From NCBI GenBank assembly GCA_030068145.1, contig JAPJBO010000073.1:283501-347500 (forward strand): 64,000 bases of DNA, in the 5' to 3' direction. Under the pieces are notes generated by a model that was not told the DNA's origin, searched no databases, and saw only the letters and a program-made list of their open reading frames with translations. This stretch comes from Diplonema papillatum (taxonomy: Eukaryota > Euglenozoa > Diplonemea > Diplonemida > Diplonemidae). Made by a program: the position numbers and the translations under genes. Position 1 is the first letter of the stretch. Every line of letters begins with the position of its first letter. Of the stretch, positions 10,696 through 19,710 are shown piece by piece.

Positions 10696-13600
10696 TCAGG
10701 TTCTTTCTCTGGTGTCCACATCCGCCACCATTTTTGCGCTTGCCACCAGGTGAGTCTCGACCTGTGCCTCCCCAATGGCCCTGTGCATGTCAACCAGTAG
10801 CCGATTTTCTACGGGATGCGGTGACGCCAACTTACGGAACCGGCTCTCTGCGGTGCTGTTATCGTGGAAAACGCTAAACAGCACCCAGCCGTTCGTGATT
10901 CTCCTGGCAACCCGCAGCCCAATCACGGCACATGCGAGCTCTCGGCGCCTGATCGGGACTGGAGGCGAAAGCTGAGCTAGCTTCATCGTCCATTTCCAGC
11001 TGCTTCGTACCAGAACGCATCTCTCCACCGGGTCCAGAATGGCAATGGCACCCCCCTCATCTGAGGCGTCCGTCCAGACGTGGACGTTGCGCGTTGGGTG
11101 CTGAATCCTTCTGGGCTTACAATGCAACAGCCATGCCCTTCCTCTGTTAACCTCCTCTACGATGGCTCGGGGGAGTCTGATCACAGTGTCCCAGTCCTTG
11201 ACTGTCGTGCATACGCTGCTTAGCTGTCGATTTGCCCGCAGCAATTCCGGATACACCGCTGCAGGACTCCGCATGACGAATAAACCCCATCTGAGACATC
11301 CAATGAACTGAGCCAGAGCCCTGTACGACGTAATCTTTTGTCCGAATAGAGCGTTCACCGACTCCGCCCATTGCCGTGGGATCGAAAGCGTCTTTTCCGT
11401 GAGATTGAGTTCTATCCCATCGAAAGTTCCCGATGCCGAGGGTTCTGTCACTTTGTCTTCCCTAACGACAATGCGGGCCTCCCGGAGGGTCTGCCTCAAT
11501 CGCTGTTCCTGAGCCCTAACATCGTCAACTCCTTCGCCTCCAAGAGCAATGTCGTCGTAAATTGCCAAGCTCGAGGAGTCCACGCCTGCACCGCGCCGCA
11601 CACCCAGTGTCGTCAGCTGCGCAATGGTGGGCGACCGCGATATGCCCGGCACTGCGATGGTAAATAAGTAATATTTTCCGTCGCGTGCCCTAAAACCCAG
11701 GTTCTCCATCAGAGCCGCTGACACAGGCAGCTGATAAAAATACCCGAGGAGGTCGAGTGTCATGAACACCTCAAACTCGAGTGTAAACGCCTCGATGTCA
11801 GCGAGTGACGGCGTCTTCGGGGAAAGAACTGGGGCTGTTCGGAGGTCAAACGGCCGGCCATCTATGAGAAGCCGCGTCTCTTGTTTATTTTTCTTCGGGA
11901 TCTTGAACACACAGAGGGTGATTCGTGGCCTTCGAGCGGCGCGCTTCACCACACCACTTTCGAGCATCGCCTGCAAATCAGCGTCGGATATATCCCGACT
12001 TGGTAGAGCTTGATGTCTTTCTGTAGACGTGAGAAGTGGCTCCTGCGTGCACTGCCTGAGGACAAAAATCTCCTGTGGTGTCAACCCCTGCTCAACGACT
12101 TCGTAATTCGCCCTGGAGGAGGGCAGCTTATCCAACGGCCCCACGGCTCCTCGAAACGGCGTCTTAGGCAGGGAACGCATGTACGTCTTTGTAGTCAGAG
12201 TGGCGAGCGCCAGTTCTTGCTTCCTTATTTCGCTTGTGCACTCGCTTCGTTCTTTTTCGATAGTCTCGGCAATATTGAATTCTCCCTCAAAAGCAGCTTC
12301 GCTTTGCTCGCCTAAGTCACCACACAGGAGGCTGCTCGCCCAGTTGAGCTCGTCGTCCACGATGTTTGAAATGTCAGGGTGGTTCTGCCTTTTCCAATCT
12401 TTGAGGGGATGCTCCTTCTGCAGGTTCTGGGCATACGCCGGGCAATAAGAACTGACTTTCGATGTTCCTTTAACCTTCAGTGCCCCTTGGTCTTGCAGCC
12501 TTCTTTGTTCTGGCACTCTGCCTTCTCGCTGCTGCGAGGTATGGGCATCGCTCAGCTTGGCGTGGCGGTCATCCTGTTGCCCTGCGAGGCAACGGCCCTT
12601 GCTCTGCGGAACAGCACTCTGTTTGCCTGGCGAGGCAGCGCTCCTGTTGCTCTGCGGAGCAGAACTCCCGTTACCTGGGGAGACGGCGGTTTTGTCGCTC
12701 TGCGGAGCTGCATCCTTGTTGCCCTGCGGGGCGGCGGCCTTGTTGCTCTGCGGAGCTGTCTTGTCGTTGCCCTGCGGGGTGGCGGTCTTGTTGCTCTGCG
12801 GAGCTGCTTTCTCGTTGCCCTGCGGGGCAGCGGCCCTGTTGCTCTGCGGAGCTGCCTTGTCATAGCCCTGCGGGGCGGCGGTCTTGTTGCTCTGCGGAGC
12901 TGCTTTCTCGTTGCCCTGCGGGGCAGTGGCCCTGTTGCTCTGCGGAGCCGCCTTGTCGTTGCCCTGCGGGGCGGCGGTCTTGTTGCTCTGCGGAGCTGCT
13001 TTCTCGTTGCCCTGCGGGGCAGTGGCCCTGTTGCTCTGCGGAGCTGCCTTCTCGTCGCCCTGCGGGGCTGTGGCCCTGTTCTGCGGAGCGGCCTTCTCGT
13101 TGCCTTGCGAGGCGGCGGCCCGCGTTGTGTGGCTTTCTCGTTGCCCTGCGAGGCGGCGTCCTTGTCGCCCTGCACAGCGGACTTGTTGTTGCTCTGCGGA
13201 CCAGGTGCCACTTACTCGCGTAACGCCACATGCAGCCTTGCAGATACCCTTGCCGTTCTCGTGTGGTCTGGTGTGACGCAGCCCCACAGGTATCTCCTCA
13301 GAGTGGCGATGGACGTGTGCCGTGCAATCAACAGGAGCTCGTCCCATTGCGCCCCGCTCTTCGCCAGATGCTGCAACGCGCCCCGTTTCCAGCTGTGTTC
13401 CGCGCAACCTGGAACCAACTTTCTTGCCAGGGCTAGGAGGTGCCTGATCGTGGCCCTCTGGAACGGCTGCTTCAGGCCTATCCACCTCTTCACTTTCTCG
13501 CGTTGCAAGGGCGGCAGCTGGTAGAGCACTTCTACCTCGCGTAGCCTCAATTTCGCCTCTTTGGTGGTCCACCAAGCTATCCGTAGCACCCCTCGCGCTG

Positions 13601-14235
13601 TCAGCGTGACATCCTCTGGCTTGATCTCCAGAAGATCGGCCATCCGCAGGGCGCAGCCCCACAGAAGAGCCGCCGCAGCTACTACTTCCATGTCCGCAGC
13701 CGCGTGCATCACGCTTCGCGCTTCCTCGAGCGTCAGAGGGTGTGCGTGATCTGGCATTTCCCGCCTTTCGAGGCGCCGCTTCAGCAGCGCCCGCTTCGTC
13801 TCCTTCATCTCTGCGGCCGAAACGCCCATCTTCGGGCCCAAAGCGCTGAGGTAAGACTCGACGCTGGTCGTCCGCATGTTGCCCTTCCTGGGGCGGCCTC
13901 GCTTTCCGCTTTCCCGTGCGACGAACTTCGCCAACTGCGCTTCGCTCATCCCACCGTCCACCATGGCAGCCGCAAAAGCCTTCAACTTGAAAACTGCTGG
14001 TGCCTGCTGCAGGTCTGTCGCTTCCGCAAACTTCGCAACGGTCGCTGCCATCGACGCCCGCTGCGCCGCCGTCCCTTCGGTCGTTGCTGCCGCTTCGAAC
14101 GTCTCCACTTTTTCCTCCCAGCTGTACCGGGAGGAGAGTCAATGGTTTTTTGGCGTTTTCTGCGGAACCTGCTGGTGGACATGCCTGAATCGGCAGTCCC
14201 TTCGGAAGCATCGTCCACTTCGAAAATTCTGACAC
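10696..14235 (-). CDS. DIRS RT/RNase H polyprotein frame, overlapping YR and the Gag end
   Basis: One uninterrupted frame of 1179 codons. The reverse transcriptase lies at about 11.35-12.05 kb: a PKKNKQETRLLIDGR palm entry, motif A TLDLLGYFYQLPV, motif B VPGISRSPTIAQ, and motif C AIYDDIAL with the YDD catalytic pair. RNase H follows: HVWTDASDEGGAIAI (first catalytic Asp), a RRRELACAV helix, FHDNSTA, and a final VADVDTRE. Together they copy element RNA into DNA. Upstream of RT is a 16-residue repeat block (12570-13150). Further upstream the frame overlaps the recombinase ORF completely and the Gag end partly. That upstream part is rich in Arg, Gly, Ser and Ala and may be a shadow frame. The true start is therefore uncertain. 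A ribosomal frameshift or re-initiation is plausible. Confidence 0.88.
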   Translation of the reverse strand: MSEFSKWTMLPKGLPIQACPPAGSAENAKKPLTLLPVQLGGKSGDVRSGSNDRRDGGAAGVDGSDRCEVCGSDRPAAGTSSFQVEGFCGCHGGRWDERSAVGEVRRTGKRKARPPQEGQHADDQRRVLPQRFGPEDGRFGRRDEGDEAGAAEAAPRKAGNARSRTPSDARGSAKRDARGCGHGSSSCGGSSVGLRPADGRSSGDQARGCHADSARGATDSLVDHQRGEIEATRGRSALPAAALATRESEEVDRPEAAVPEGHDQAPPSPGKKVGSRLRGTQLETGRVAASGEERGAMGRAPVDCTAHVHRHSEEIPVGLRHTRPHENGKGICKAACGVTRVSGTWSAEQQQVRCAGRQGRRLAGQRESHTTRAAASQGNEKAAPQNRATAPQGDEKAAPQSNRATAPQGNEKAAPQSNKTAAPQGNDKAAPQSNRATAPQGNEKAAPQSNKTAAPQGYDKAAPQSNRAAAPQGNEKAAPQSNKTATPQGNDKTAPQSNKAAAPQGNKDAAPQSDKTAVSPGNGSSAPQSNRSAASPGKQSAVPQSKGRCLAGQQDDRHAKLSDAHTSQQREGRVPEQRRLQDQGALKVKGTSKVSSYCPAYAQNLQKEHPLKDWKRQNHPDISNIVDDELNWASSLLCGDLGEQSEAAFEGEFNIAETIEKERSECTSEIRKQELALATLTTKTYMRSLPKTPFRGAVGPLDKLPSSRANYEVVEQGLTPQEIFVLRQCTQEPLLTSTERHQALPSRDISDADLQAMLESGVVKRAARRPRITLCVFKIPKKNKQETRLLIDGRPFDLRTAPVLSPKTPSLADIEAFTLEFEVFMTLDLLGYFYQLPVSAALMENLGFRARDGKYYLFTIAVPGISRSPTIAQLTTLGVRRGAGVDSSSLAIYDDIALGGEGVDDVRAQEQRLRQTLREARIVVREDKVTEPSASGTFDGIELNLTEKTLSIPRQWAESVNALFGQKITSYRALAQFIGCLRWGLFVMRSPAAVYPELLRANRQLSSVCTTVKDWDTVIRLPRAIVEEVNRGRAWLLHCKPRRIQHPTRNVHVWTDASDEGGAIAILDPVERCVLVRSSWKWTMKLAQLSPPVPIRRRELACAVIGLRVARRITNGWVLFSVFHDNSTAESRFRKLASPHPVENRLLVDMHRAIGEAQVETHLVASAKMVADVDTRERT
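12570..13150 (-). repeat. 48-bp tandem repeat coding a 16-residue repeat in the RT frame
   Basis: About twelve units of 48 bp, for example KAAPQSNRATAPQGNE in the RT frame. Since 48 is a multiple of three, each frame carries its own 16-residue repeat, and several frames on both strands are open. Units vary by a few substitutions. Confidence 0.9.
13212..14108 (-). CDS. DIRS tyrosine recombinase (YR)
   Basis: A frame of 298 codons with the tyrosine-recombinase catalytic residues in order: Arg in GCALRMADLL (about residue 155), His in EHSWKRGAL (about 238, with K/R after it), His in IARHTS (about 264), and the nucleophile Tyr in LRRYLWG (about 273). An N-terminal helical core-binding region precedes them. 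The enzyme would integrate the circular element DNA by strand exchange. The frame starts with GTG, not ATG. It is in the same frame as Gag, with only one TGA codon and about ten codons between them. Expression by stop read-through, or from the first ATG near residue 20, is possible. The RT frame covers it entirely in another phase. Confidence 0.9.
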   Translation of the reverse strand: METFEAAATTEGTAAQRASMAATVAKFAEATDLQQAPAVFKLKAFAAAMVDGGMSEAQLAKFVARESGKRGRPRKGNMRTTSVESYLSALGPKMGVSAAEMKETKRALLKRRLERREMPDHAHPLTLEEARSVMHAAADMEVVAAAALLWGCALRMADLLEIKPEDVTLTARGVLRIAWWTTKEAKLRLREVEVLYQLPPLQREKVKRWIGLKQPFQRATIRHLLALARKLVPGCAEHSWKRGALQHLAKSGAQWDELLLIARHTSIATLRRYLWGCVTPDHTRTARVSARLHVALRE

Positions 14236-15026
14236 ACAGGCCGGGGTCGGTCGGTCGTCTGACGGGTTTGCTGCTTGTATGTCGTTGCAAAGCGCCGCCT
14301 CGCCTCGCGCTGGCGCTCGGGAAGCCGGTTCGTCTCCTGGACGGTCCGCATAACCCTTCCGGCCTTCGGGTCTCTCGTGTCGTATATGGCCTGTTGTTGT
14401 TCCAGCTCATCGAACATGTGGACAAGTTTCAAGACCCAGAGGCTCGTCCCTGTTCCGGTTCCACGCATTCTGAGATGCTCTCTGATCCTCAGCACCGTGT
14501 CGTGGCGCTGCTCCTGCAGGCGCTGGTTCTCTTTGAATCGATAGCACCGGGCGATAGCCGACTCAAGGAGTAGGAGTTTTCCCGCTCCGATGGGCCCTTC
14601 CCTCCAGTACCCGGCGTCCAAAAGAGCAAAATCGTCCTCCTTTTCCTCGTCAGACACGGCGTTGTCCAACGGCGGAAGCAACTGGTCCAGGATCTCCACT
14701 GCTTCCTTCTCGTCTGAGATCAGCGCCAGTTCCCGGAGTGCATCTGAGTCGACCCGACTCCAAAAGCCCGGTTGCGCCTCTTCATAAGCGGATACGAGAA
14801 CGTCCGCCCTGTCCGAGGGCAGGCTTGGAAATACCTGCTCCGGTCTCACCATAACATCCCTACGTCGCCTTTTCGCTGCAGAATTCTCCAGCTCGCCCTC
14901 TAAGAGGCGTTTCTCCGCCGTCTGCACCTTCGCCTCACGGTCCATAAGCTCCTTCTCTTTCTCGGCAGCTTTTCTCTCCCTCTCCTGCAGATTCTCTTCG
15001 TCGGCCGGTCTCATTTTCGGCGGCAT
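14139..15026 (-). CDS. DIRS Gag-like protein with CCCH zinc finger
   Basis: 295 residues from an ATG at 15024-15026. The first 60 residues are a charged helix that looks coiled-coil (repeated E/K/R). A central conserved-looking region contains FWSRVDSDALRELA and GYWREGPIGAGKLLLLE. A basic stretch NRLPERQREARRR follows. The C-terminus has CQNFRSGRCFRRDCRFRH, a C-x7-C-x4-C-x3-H zinc finger suited to RNA binding. Gag would package the element RNA. It ends in TGA followed by C, a leaky context, with YR next in the same frame. A basic motif of the same form recurs in the remnant at 33122-33260. Confidence 0.85.
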   Translation of the reverse strand: MPPKMRPADEENLQERERKAAEKEKELMDREAKVQTAEKRLLEGELENSAAKRRRRDVMVRPEQVFPSLPSDRADVLVSAYEEAQPGFWSRVDSDALRELALISDEKEAVEILDQLLPPLDNAVSDEEKEDDFALLDAGYWREGPIGAGKLLLLESAIARCYRFKENQRLQEQRHDTVLRIREHLRMRGTGTGTSLWVLKLVHMFDELEQQQAIYDTRDPKAGRVMRTVQETNRLPERQREARRRFATTYKQQTRQTTDRPRPVCQNFRSGRCFRRDCRFRHVHQQVPQKTPKNH

Positions 15027-15062
15027 GATTTTTGATTTTTTCAAGCGGACTTTAATCTTTTA

Positions 15063-15210
15063 ACTTCAAAAAATGTTTCTGACCTGCGGGTCAAGAAAAA
15101 AGACGTCGCAAACCACAGGAAAAGGGAAAAAGAGGTGTGTACGGGTGGTTACCTGTTTGTGGCAGGATAATAAAGCCTTCCGGAAAAAGTCTTCGTGTTT
15201 TTCCTCTCGA
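15063..15210 (-). repeat. DIRS split direct repeat A1
   Basis: 148 bp at the 5' end of the element, just upstream of Gag. It probably holds the promoter. An A18 run follows directly at 15211. Confidence 0.95.
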
Positions 15211-15420
15211 AAAAAAAAAAAAAAAATCGCGGCGGACAACGGCGTGGCACAGTCGTCAGTGGACGACGTTCCTGACCTACGGGTGGGAGGTTCGGTTCCC
15301 GCCGGTGGACCTTTTTCCGAGTCTGCACTCAGCATCAAAGGTTCACCCCCACCAGGGGCGGTCCGGAGGGGCCCTCCTCCCGGGTGCGCCCCGAACTTGC
15401 TATCATCCCAAACTTAGCAC
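15211..15420 (+). repeat. poly-A plus tRNA-like SINE head
   Basis: After A18 comes tggcacagtcg (A-box-like), then about 40 bases later ggttcggttcc (B-box-like, one mismatch), then a T5 run at about 15311. This spacing fits a tRNA-derived Pol III promoter. The stems do not form a clean cloverleaf, so it is read as a SINE-like relic, not a tRNA gene. Confidence 0.45.
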
Positions 15421-15439
15421 CAGGCCCCGAACTTGCCAT

Positions 15440-15945
15440 CAGGGTTCAACGGGTTCGTGTTTGCACAAACGCCGAACTGGACAAAAAGGTTCGGGTTGCA
15501 CCAACGCCGGACTGGGCAAAAGGTGCGGATTTGCACCAACGCCAGACTGAGCAAAACAATTCGGGTTGGACAAACGCCGGACCGGCAAAAAGGTTCGGGT
15601 TTGCACAAACGCCGGACTGGGCAAAACGGTCCGGGTTGCACAAATGCCGGATTGGCAAAAGGTTCGGGTTTGCACAAACGCCGAACTGGACAAAAAGGTT
15701 CGGGTTTGTACCAACGCCGGAGACAAAAAGGTGCGGTTTGCACAAACGCCGGACTGAACAAAACGGTTCGGGTTGCACAAATGCCGGACTGGCAAAAGGT
15801 TCGGGTTGCACAAATGCAGGACTGGCAAAAGGTTCGGGTTTGCACAAACGCCGGACTGGGCAAAAAGGTTCGGGTTTGCACCAACGCCGGACTGGACAAA
15901 AAGGTTCGGGCTTGCACAAACGCCGGACTGAGCAAAAGGTTACCT
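15440..15945. repeat. minisatellite of ~36 bp, about 14 units
   Basis: Units resemble gttcgggtttgcacaaacgc plus cggactgggcaaaaa, with indels. Long open frames on both strands come from the repeat. Confidence 0.9.
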
Positions 15946-16213
15946 CTAGACTCGCTAAGGGTGGTCCTAACATCGTTGTACTTTGAATGCTGCGCTTTCG
16001 CGCCGCGAGTTTTTTCTTGGGTTTCCCCGCCGGAAATTCTGCCGAGGCAGTCGCTCGGGGGAGCCGATCTTAATGTGGTGGACGATGAAGAAGATGATGA
16101 GGTGGTAAGGCTGATATCCAGCTCCATTCTCGGTCCTCCATCCCAGATTTAGCAACGGAGTGCCACATCACCCGAAACGAGCTGTGTTCTCTCACCGTTT
16201 TCAGCCCTCTTCC
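15946..16213. other. no recognisable gene
   Basis: Nothing convincing on either strand. Confidence 0.4.
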
Positions 16214-16412
16214 CTGCCCAAGCTGTGACGAGCTACGAACAGCCGCCTGACAAACCAGACTCACACTGCTGTCCTGTCTGCAGACTTATGTGTCCGTGGC
16301 TTAACGGACCGAAACACGGCCAGTGCAGTGTTGAGCACATACCCATTCCAGGCACGTTCTTGCAATCCTCCCTGCCCAAGCTTCTACGGTCTACCGGAGA
16401 CTTTAAATCACC
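16214..16412 (-). repeat. dispersed repeat family G, copy 1
   Basis: Reverse-complement match to 38535-38775 and 44465-44720, sharing gagctacgaacagccgcctg, caaaccagactcacac and gttgagcacatacccattcc. The distal part (16371-16412) also matches 26627-26668 (gtctccggtagaccgtagaa-type). Confidence 0.8.
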
Positions 16413-16601
16413 CGACCTTCTAACCCACAAATACGCCACGCGCATTGAAAAGCGCGACGATTCGTTACTACACACCCGCAAACCTCTCTGAGCTGTTCTA
16501 CACATAGCACAGCCTCTACTTAGAGCCATGGTGCGAACAATGGACCGGTACGGCTTACGGGGCAACTCCTGCTCAACTTGTGCTCGCCTGCCTTGATGGC
16601 G

Positions 16602-17246
16602 CTTGCACTTTAAAGAACTCAATGCTCAACTTGTAAATGACCAATAAACTGTCCGAGTCGCCCAAGGGGCGGAAGCGTATCCTGCGGAGACCCCGCGACC
16701 GACCACCCACCGGGGGCCGAAGCGCCCGGCCAAGAAAGCAGCAAACGCGTGCGAGCGGCGCTCGCCAGCTCACCAGCTCCGAACTCGGAGTTGTCCTCCC
16801 CGCCCTCGCCATCAGCGTCACCGTCGCCCAAGACATCATCAACGGGGAACATCATCCCCATACAAACAACCTCTCCTCGCACAGCGAGCTCAAAGACGCG
16901 CCTCCCAGAAGGGGGCGGAAGCGACCCCTGCAGGAGTCCTCGAAGCTCGCATCCCCGACAGGGAAGCCACGAAGATCGAAGCGATCGCGGCAGGCCACGA
17001 ATAACTCTACGCTCGATCACGAAATGGAATGCCTGACTTCTTCCCCATCGTCGACCCGGAAACAGCCAAAAACGGCCCGGAAAGTCCGCACCGCGAAAGC
17101 GAGCGGGAATAGAACTTGACTCGGAAATGACCAGTTTGTTCTTATCCTCGTCATCGTTGACTCTCCCGACGGACGACGTCATAAAGTAACACCAGCCCGT
17201 GAACATGGCACTTGCACTTTAAAGAACGCAATGCTCAACTTGTAAA
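16602..17246. repeat. 36-bp direct repeats flanking a 0.6-kb segment
   Basis: 16602-16637 and 17211-17246 match with one difference (cttgcactttaaagaac, then t/g, then caatgctcaacttgtaaa). They bracket the basic ORF at 16637-17119. Confidence 0.85.
16637..17119 (+). CDS. possible basic, AT-hook-like nuclear protein
   Basis: 160 codons from an ATG that overlaps the end of the left 36-bp repeat. The product is strongly basic and Ser/Pro-rich. It has clusters such as PKGRKRILRRPRDRP, PPRRGRKRPL and GKPRRSKRSRQ, which resemble AT-hooks or nuclear localisation signals. No folded domain is evident. A long minus-strand frame overlaps it, so composition alone cannot prove coding. It could be an exon of a larger gene or the cargo of a small mobile element. 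Confidence 0.3.
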   Translation: MTNKLSESPKGRKRILRRPRDRPPTGGRSARPRKQQTRASGARQLTSSELGVVLPALAISVTVAQDIINGEHHPHTNNLSSHSELKDAPPRRGRKRPLQESSKLASPTGKPRRSKRSRQATNNSTLDHEMECLTSSPSSTRKQPKTARKVRTAKASGNRT

Positions 17247-18904
17247 ACGTGGGGAGCCCAAGAACACTCCCCTAACCTGGTGAGATCTTGGTGTCGGTCA
17301 CAAATTGTTCGAACCTGACTTGCCAAAGCAAGTAAGTATAGTGTACACGAAAGAAGCCATGCATTGTCTGTCAGAGCCTGTTTCAAATCTCTCAAGGGGG
17401 CTAAGCATACGAGCTCGTGGGCTGCACCACACCCATAGACAGAGGTTCTCCTTCAAAAGGTGGGAAACCAGCTTCTCGTTCGGCGAGCGTCGGCTGAGTG
17501 TTTTTTTGTATCGATGTGGCGCCAGGAGACGATGGCATAAAAGTCGGCGATGGGTGCGGTGAGACCAAAAGCGGAGATAGTTGTTGTAGTAGTTTGAACT
17601 TGATATGCAGCAACAATCTGTGACGATAGACTGCACAAGTAGTAGTAGTTTGAACTTGATATGCAGCCACAGTAGTAGTAAGTGTCGTCTGCCGAAGCAG
17701 CCGGAGACAGCAGGCGCAGGGGGCAGGTCTTACTGTTTGCTTTACTTTTCTCTTCGTGGAGACCCACCCCCGGCAATCCCGACTGTCCAATCACGGTCGC
17801 GAAAGGTTTGTGCCTAAAGTGATGAGGTGGTTAACCAGGCCCCCACGAAGCCTTATACGCAACACGGCTACAACACGAGGAAGCAGCCCTGCTGAGGTGT
17901 GCACTCAGCCATCACAGGTCATTGGCTGCTAAGCAGCACTTCGTTCCGCGTCGCGTCAAGTACATAATGCTGGCGGTTGCGGGATCGGCGACCGCAGCTC
18001 AATTCAAGGCGGCGGGCAAACAAATGAGTAACTGCATACCTCGATTTTGAAGTCCTGAGGATGGGTCACATTCCCGTTGAACTCATCAAGAAAGACATCC
18101 ACTATGACGAGCACTGTGACGTGGGTTGCGTTTTTTTTTTTGTTTTTTTTTAGCCACATGCAATCAGGGGTTTATAAGGAAAGCTGGGTCCTCTGTATTC
18201 CTCCACATGCTTGGGGGTGGTTAATTTTTTACCAAGAAAGTGTTTTCTCAGTGTACCCAAGAACCGCCCCATTCCAGCCCAGTGCAGCCCAACGCAGCAT
18301 AGCGCAGCCCAGCACAGCCGAATTGTGTCTCGTTCGTGTCTCGTTCGGAAAAGGTGTCAAGTTACGGCAGGGAGCTTCAAGTCAAAACAACGTAAGCTGC
18401 AAACGGGGTACGGCAGGCCAACAATACTAGCCTCAAAAAGGGACACTGGATGTGCAACAAGCAGGGTTCTTTTTGTATGGACAGCTGCTGCTGTATGAAA
18501 GTATAACGAAGCCCTTGCAAACTTGAGCTGCGTAGTGCGCACATTTGCATAGGTCACTGTTGCTTCCTGAGTTCGAAGCTCCTCAGTATCACTAGTGTGA
18601 TGCATCTCCAGAATCATTGTCGTGATCACTCTCATGACATGTGGCCACAACCAAGTACTCCCTCATAAAAGAGTCAACGAAGTCCGCTGTGACTGGCTCA
18701 TTCGACTGAAAACTGGACGCCAAGAACAAGCACCGGCGTACAGAGGCATCCAGCAATTTATTTCGCAGGTAAGTGCGCGTCAACTTTACGAGAGAAGAGA
18801 AGTATTTGAAATGCTGCAGATAGTTCGCTTGTTTTGCCTCCCCTCAGCAGAGTCTGCGATAATGGACCTACTGGTAATTAGTCGCCCGGCTGCGCCCACC
18901 CCCA
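17247..18904. other. intergenic, repeat-containing
   Basis: Apart from the family F copy no gene is supported. A T11 and a T9 run near 18131-18150 lead into agccacatgcaat, which recurs at 28990. Confidence 0.4.
17577..17815 (+). repeat. dispersed repeat family F
   Basis: Two tandem gtagtagtttgaacttgata boxes are followed by gccgaagcagccggagacag and ccccggcaatcccgactgt. The first box recurs at 36443-36490, 36618-36665 and 47049-47110. The second part recurs at 61880-62026. Confidence 0.75.
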
Positions 18905-18926
18905 CCCCCCCCCCCCCCCCCCCCCC
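18905..18926. repeat. C22 homopolymer
   Basis: An uninterrupted C run directly against the left end of the hAT-like MITE. Its counterpart is C12 at 21151-21162. Confidence 0.95.
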
Positions 18927-19710
18927 AGGGCAGTGCTGGCTGCAAACGTGCAAACGTTTGCGTTTGCGTTTGCAGATCTGGCAGATGCCGTTTGCAAACG
19001 TTTGCAAACGGCAACGGTGCAGTGCAAGGCTAGCAATGGATAGACACATGCGAGCGATATAGACGTGGGCAAGTGACATTTATGCTGTCGTGAGTGGCAG
19101 CAGTGACAGTGGGATGTCGACAAACCGCAAAGGAAAAGGCTTTGTTTCTGTGGGACCCTTAGTCGGACTTCTGCTGTGGAGGATTTATTACCGGCGTCCC
19201 CTCCACGAAGCCGCCGCCGCTCTCAGCCCGCAGTGGAAAACGGAGATCTACACCAACGCGACAGAGGGATTGCGAAGGTCCTCGCTTCTTTCCGGACTAC
19301 ACGACCAGCTCTGTGCATTGGCTGAGCACTCCGACTGCCTCACCGTACGAGAGGGACTAGGTTTGAAAGCAGCAAACAAGTGGCTCGGGGAGATCTGGTG
19401 GCACGCATTTGGCACCAAGTGGCTGCCATTGCAGGCGGTAGCCAAGAAAAGTATTATTGGCCAGCCCAGGGTGGTCGGTGTATGACGCAGTGAAGGACAA
19501 CAAGCGAAGCAGCATGGGGATAAAAATAGCAGATTCCCTCGTGCGGCTGAACTACAACAACAGGAACACCGCCAAGACTCTCCCGCCGTATAAACCCTGT
19601 AAAACGGTGATGACGTTTGCAAACGTTTGCAACGTTTGCACTGCAAACGTTTGCCGTTTGCAGAATCGGTGCAAACGCGTTTGCAGCCGTTTGCAGCCAG
19701 CACTGCCCTA
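18926..19710. mobile_element. hAT-like non-autonomous element inserted in poly-C
   Basis: 23-bp terminal inverted repeats, 22/23 matching. The left end starts cagggcagtgctggctgcaa; the right end is its reverse complement, ending in tgcccta. Subterminal GCAAACG motifs are repeated many times in both orientations, typical of hAT ends. Removing the inserted element at 19711-21148 leaves poly-C on both sides, consistent with an 8-bp CCCCCCCC target duplication, although this cannot be measured inside a homopolymer. A 131-codon frame inside (19090-19485) has no transposase motif. Confidence 0.75.

Larger units (their letters stand above)
9689..15210 (-). mobile_element. DIRS-order retrotransposon, split direct repeats (PAT/Ngaro type)
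   Basis: Read on the minus strand the element is A1 (15063-15210), Gag, tyrosine recombinase, RT/RNase H, B1 (10219-10522), A2 (10072-10219), spacer, B2 (9689-9992). This A1-ORFs-B1-A2-B2 layout is diagnostic of PAT/Ngaro/VIPER-type members of the DIRS order. They integrate with a tyrosine recombinase and leave no target-site duplication; none is seen here. The A and B pairs each differ by about one base, so the copy is young. Length is about 5.5 kb. No methyltransferase or hydrolase domain follows the RNase H. Confidence 0.93.

Noticed and set aside
12379-13524. 381-codon plus-strand Leu/Arg/Gly-repeat protein
   Set aside because: Antisense of the 48-bp repeat in the DIRS RT frame.
15384-16152. 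Repeat proteins with CTNAGL/FVQTRTF motifs on both strands
   Set aside because: Minisatellite with incidental open frames on both strands and no start or composition support.
19090-19485. Transposase inside the hAT-like MITE
   Set aside because: 131 codons with no BED finger, RNase H or hAT dimerisation motif.
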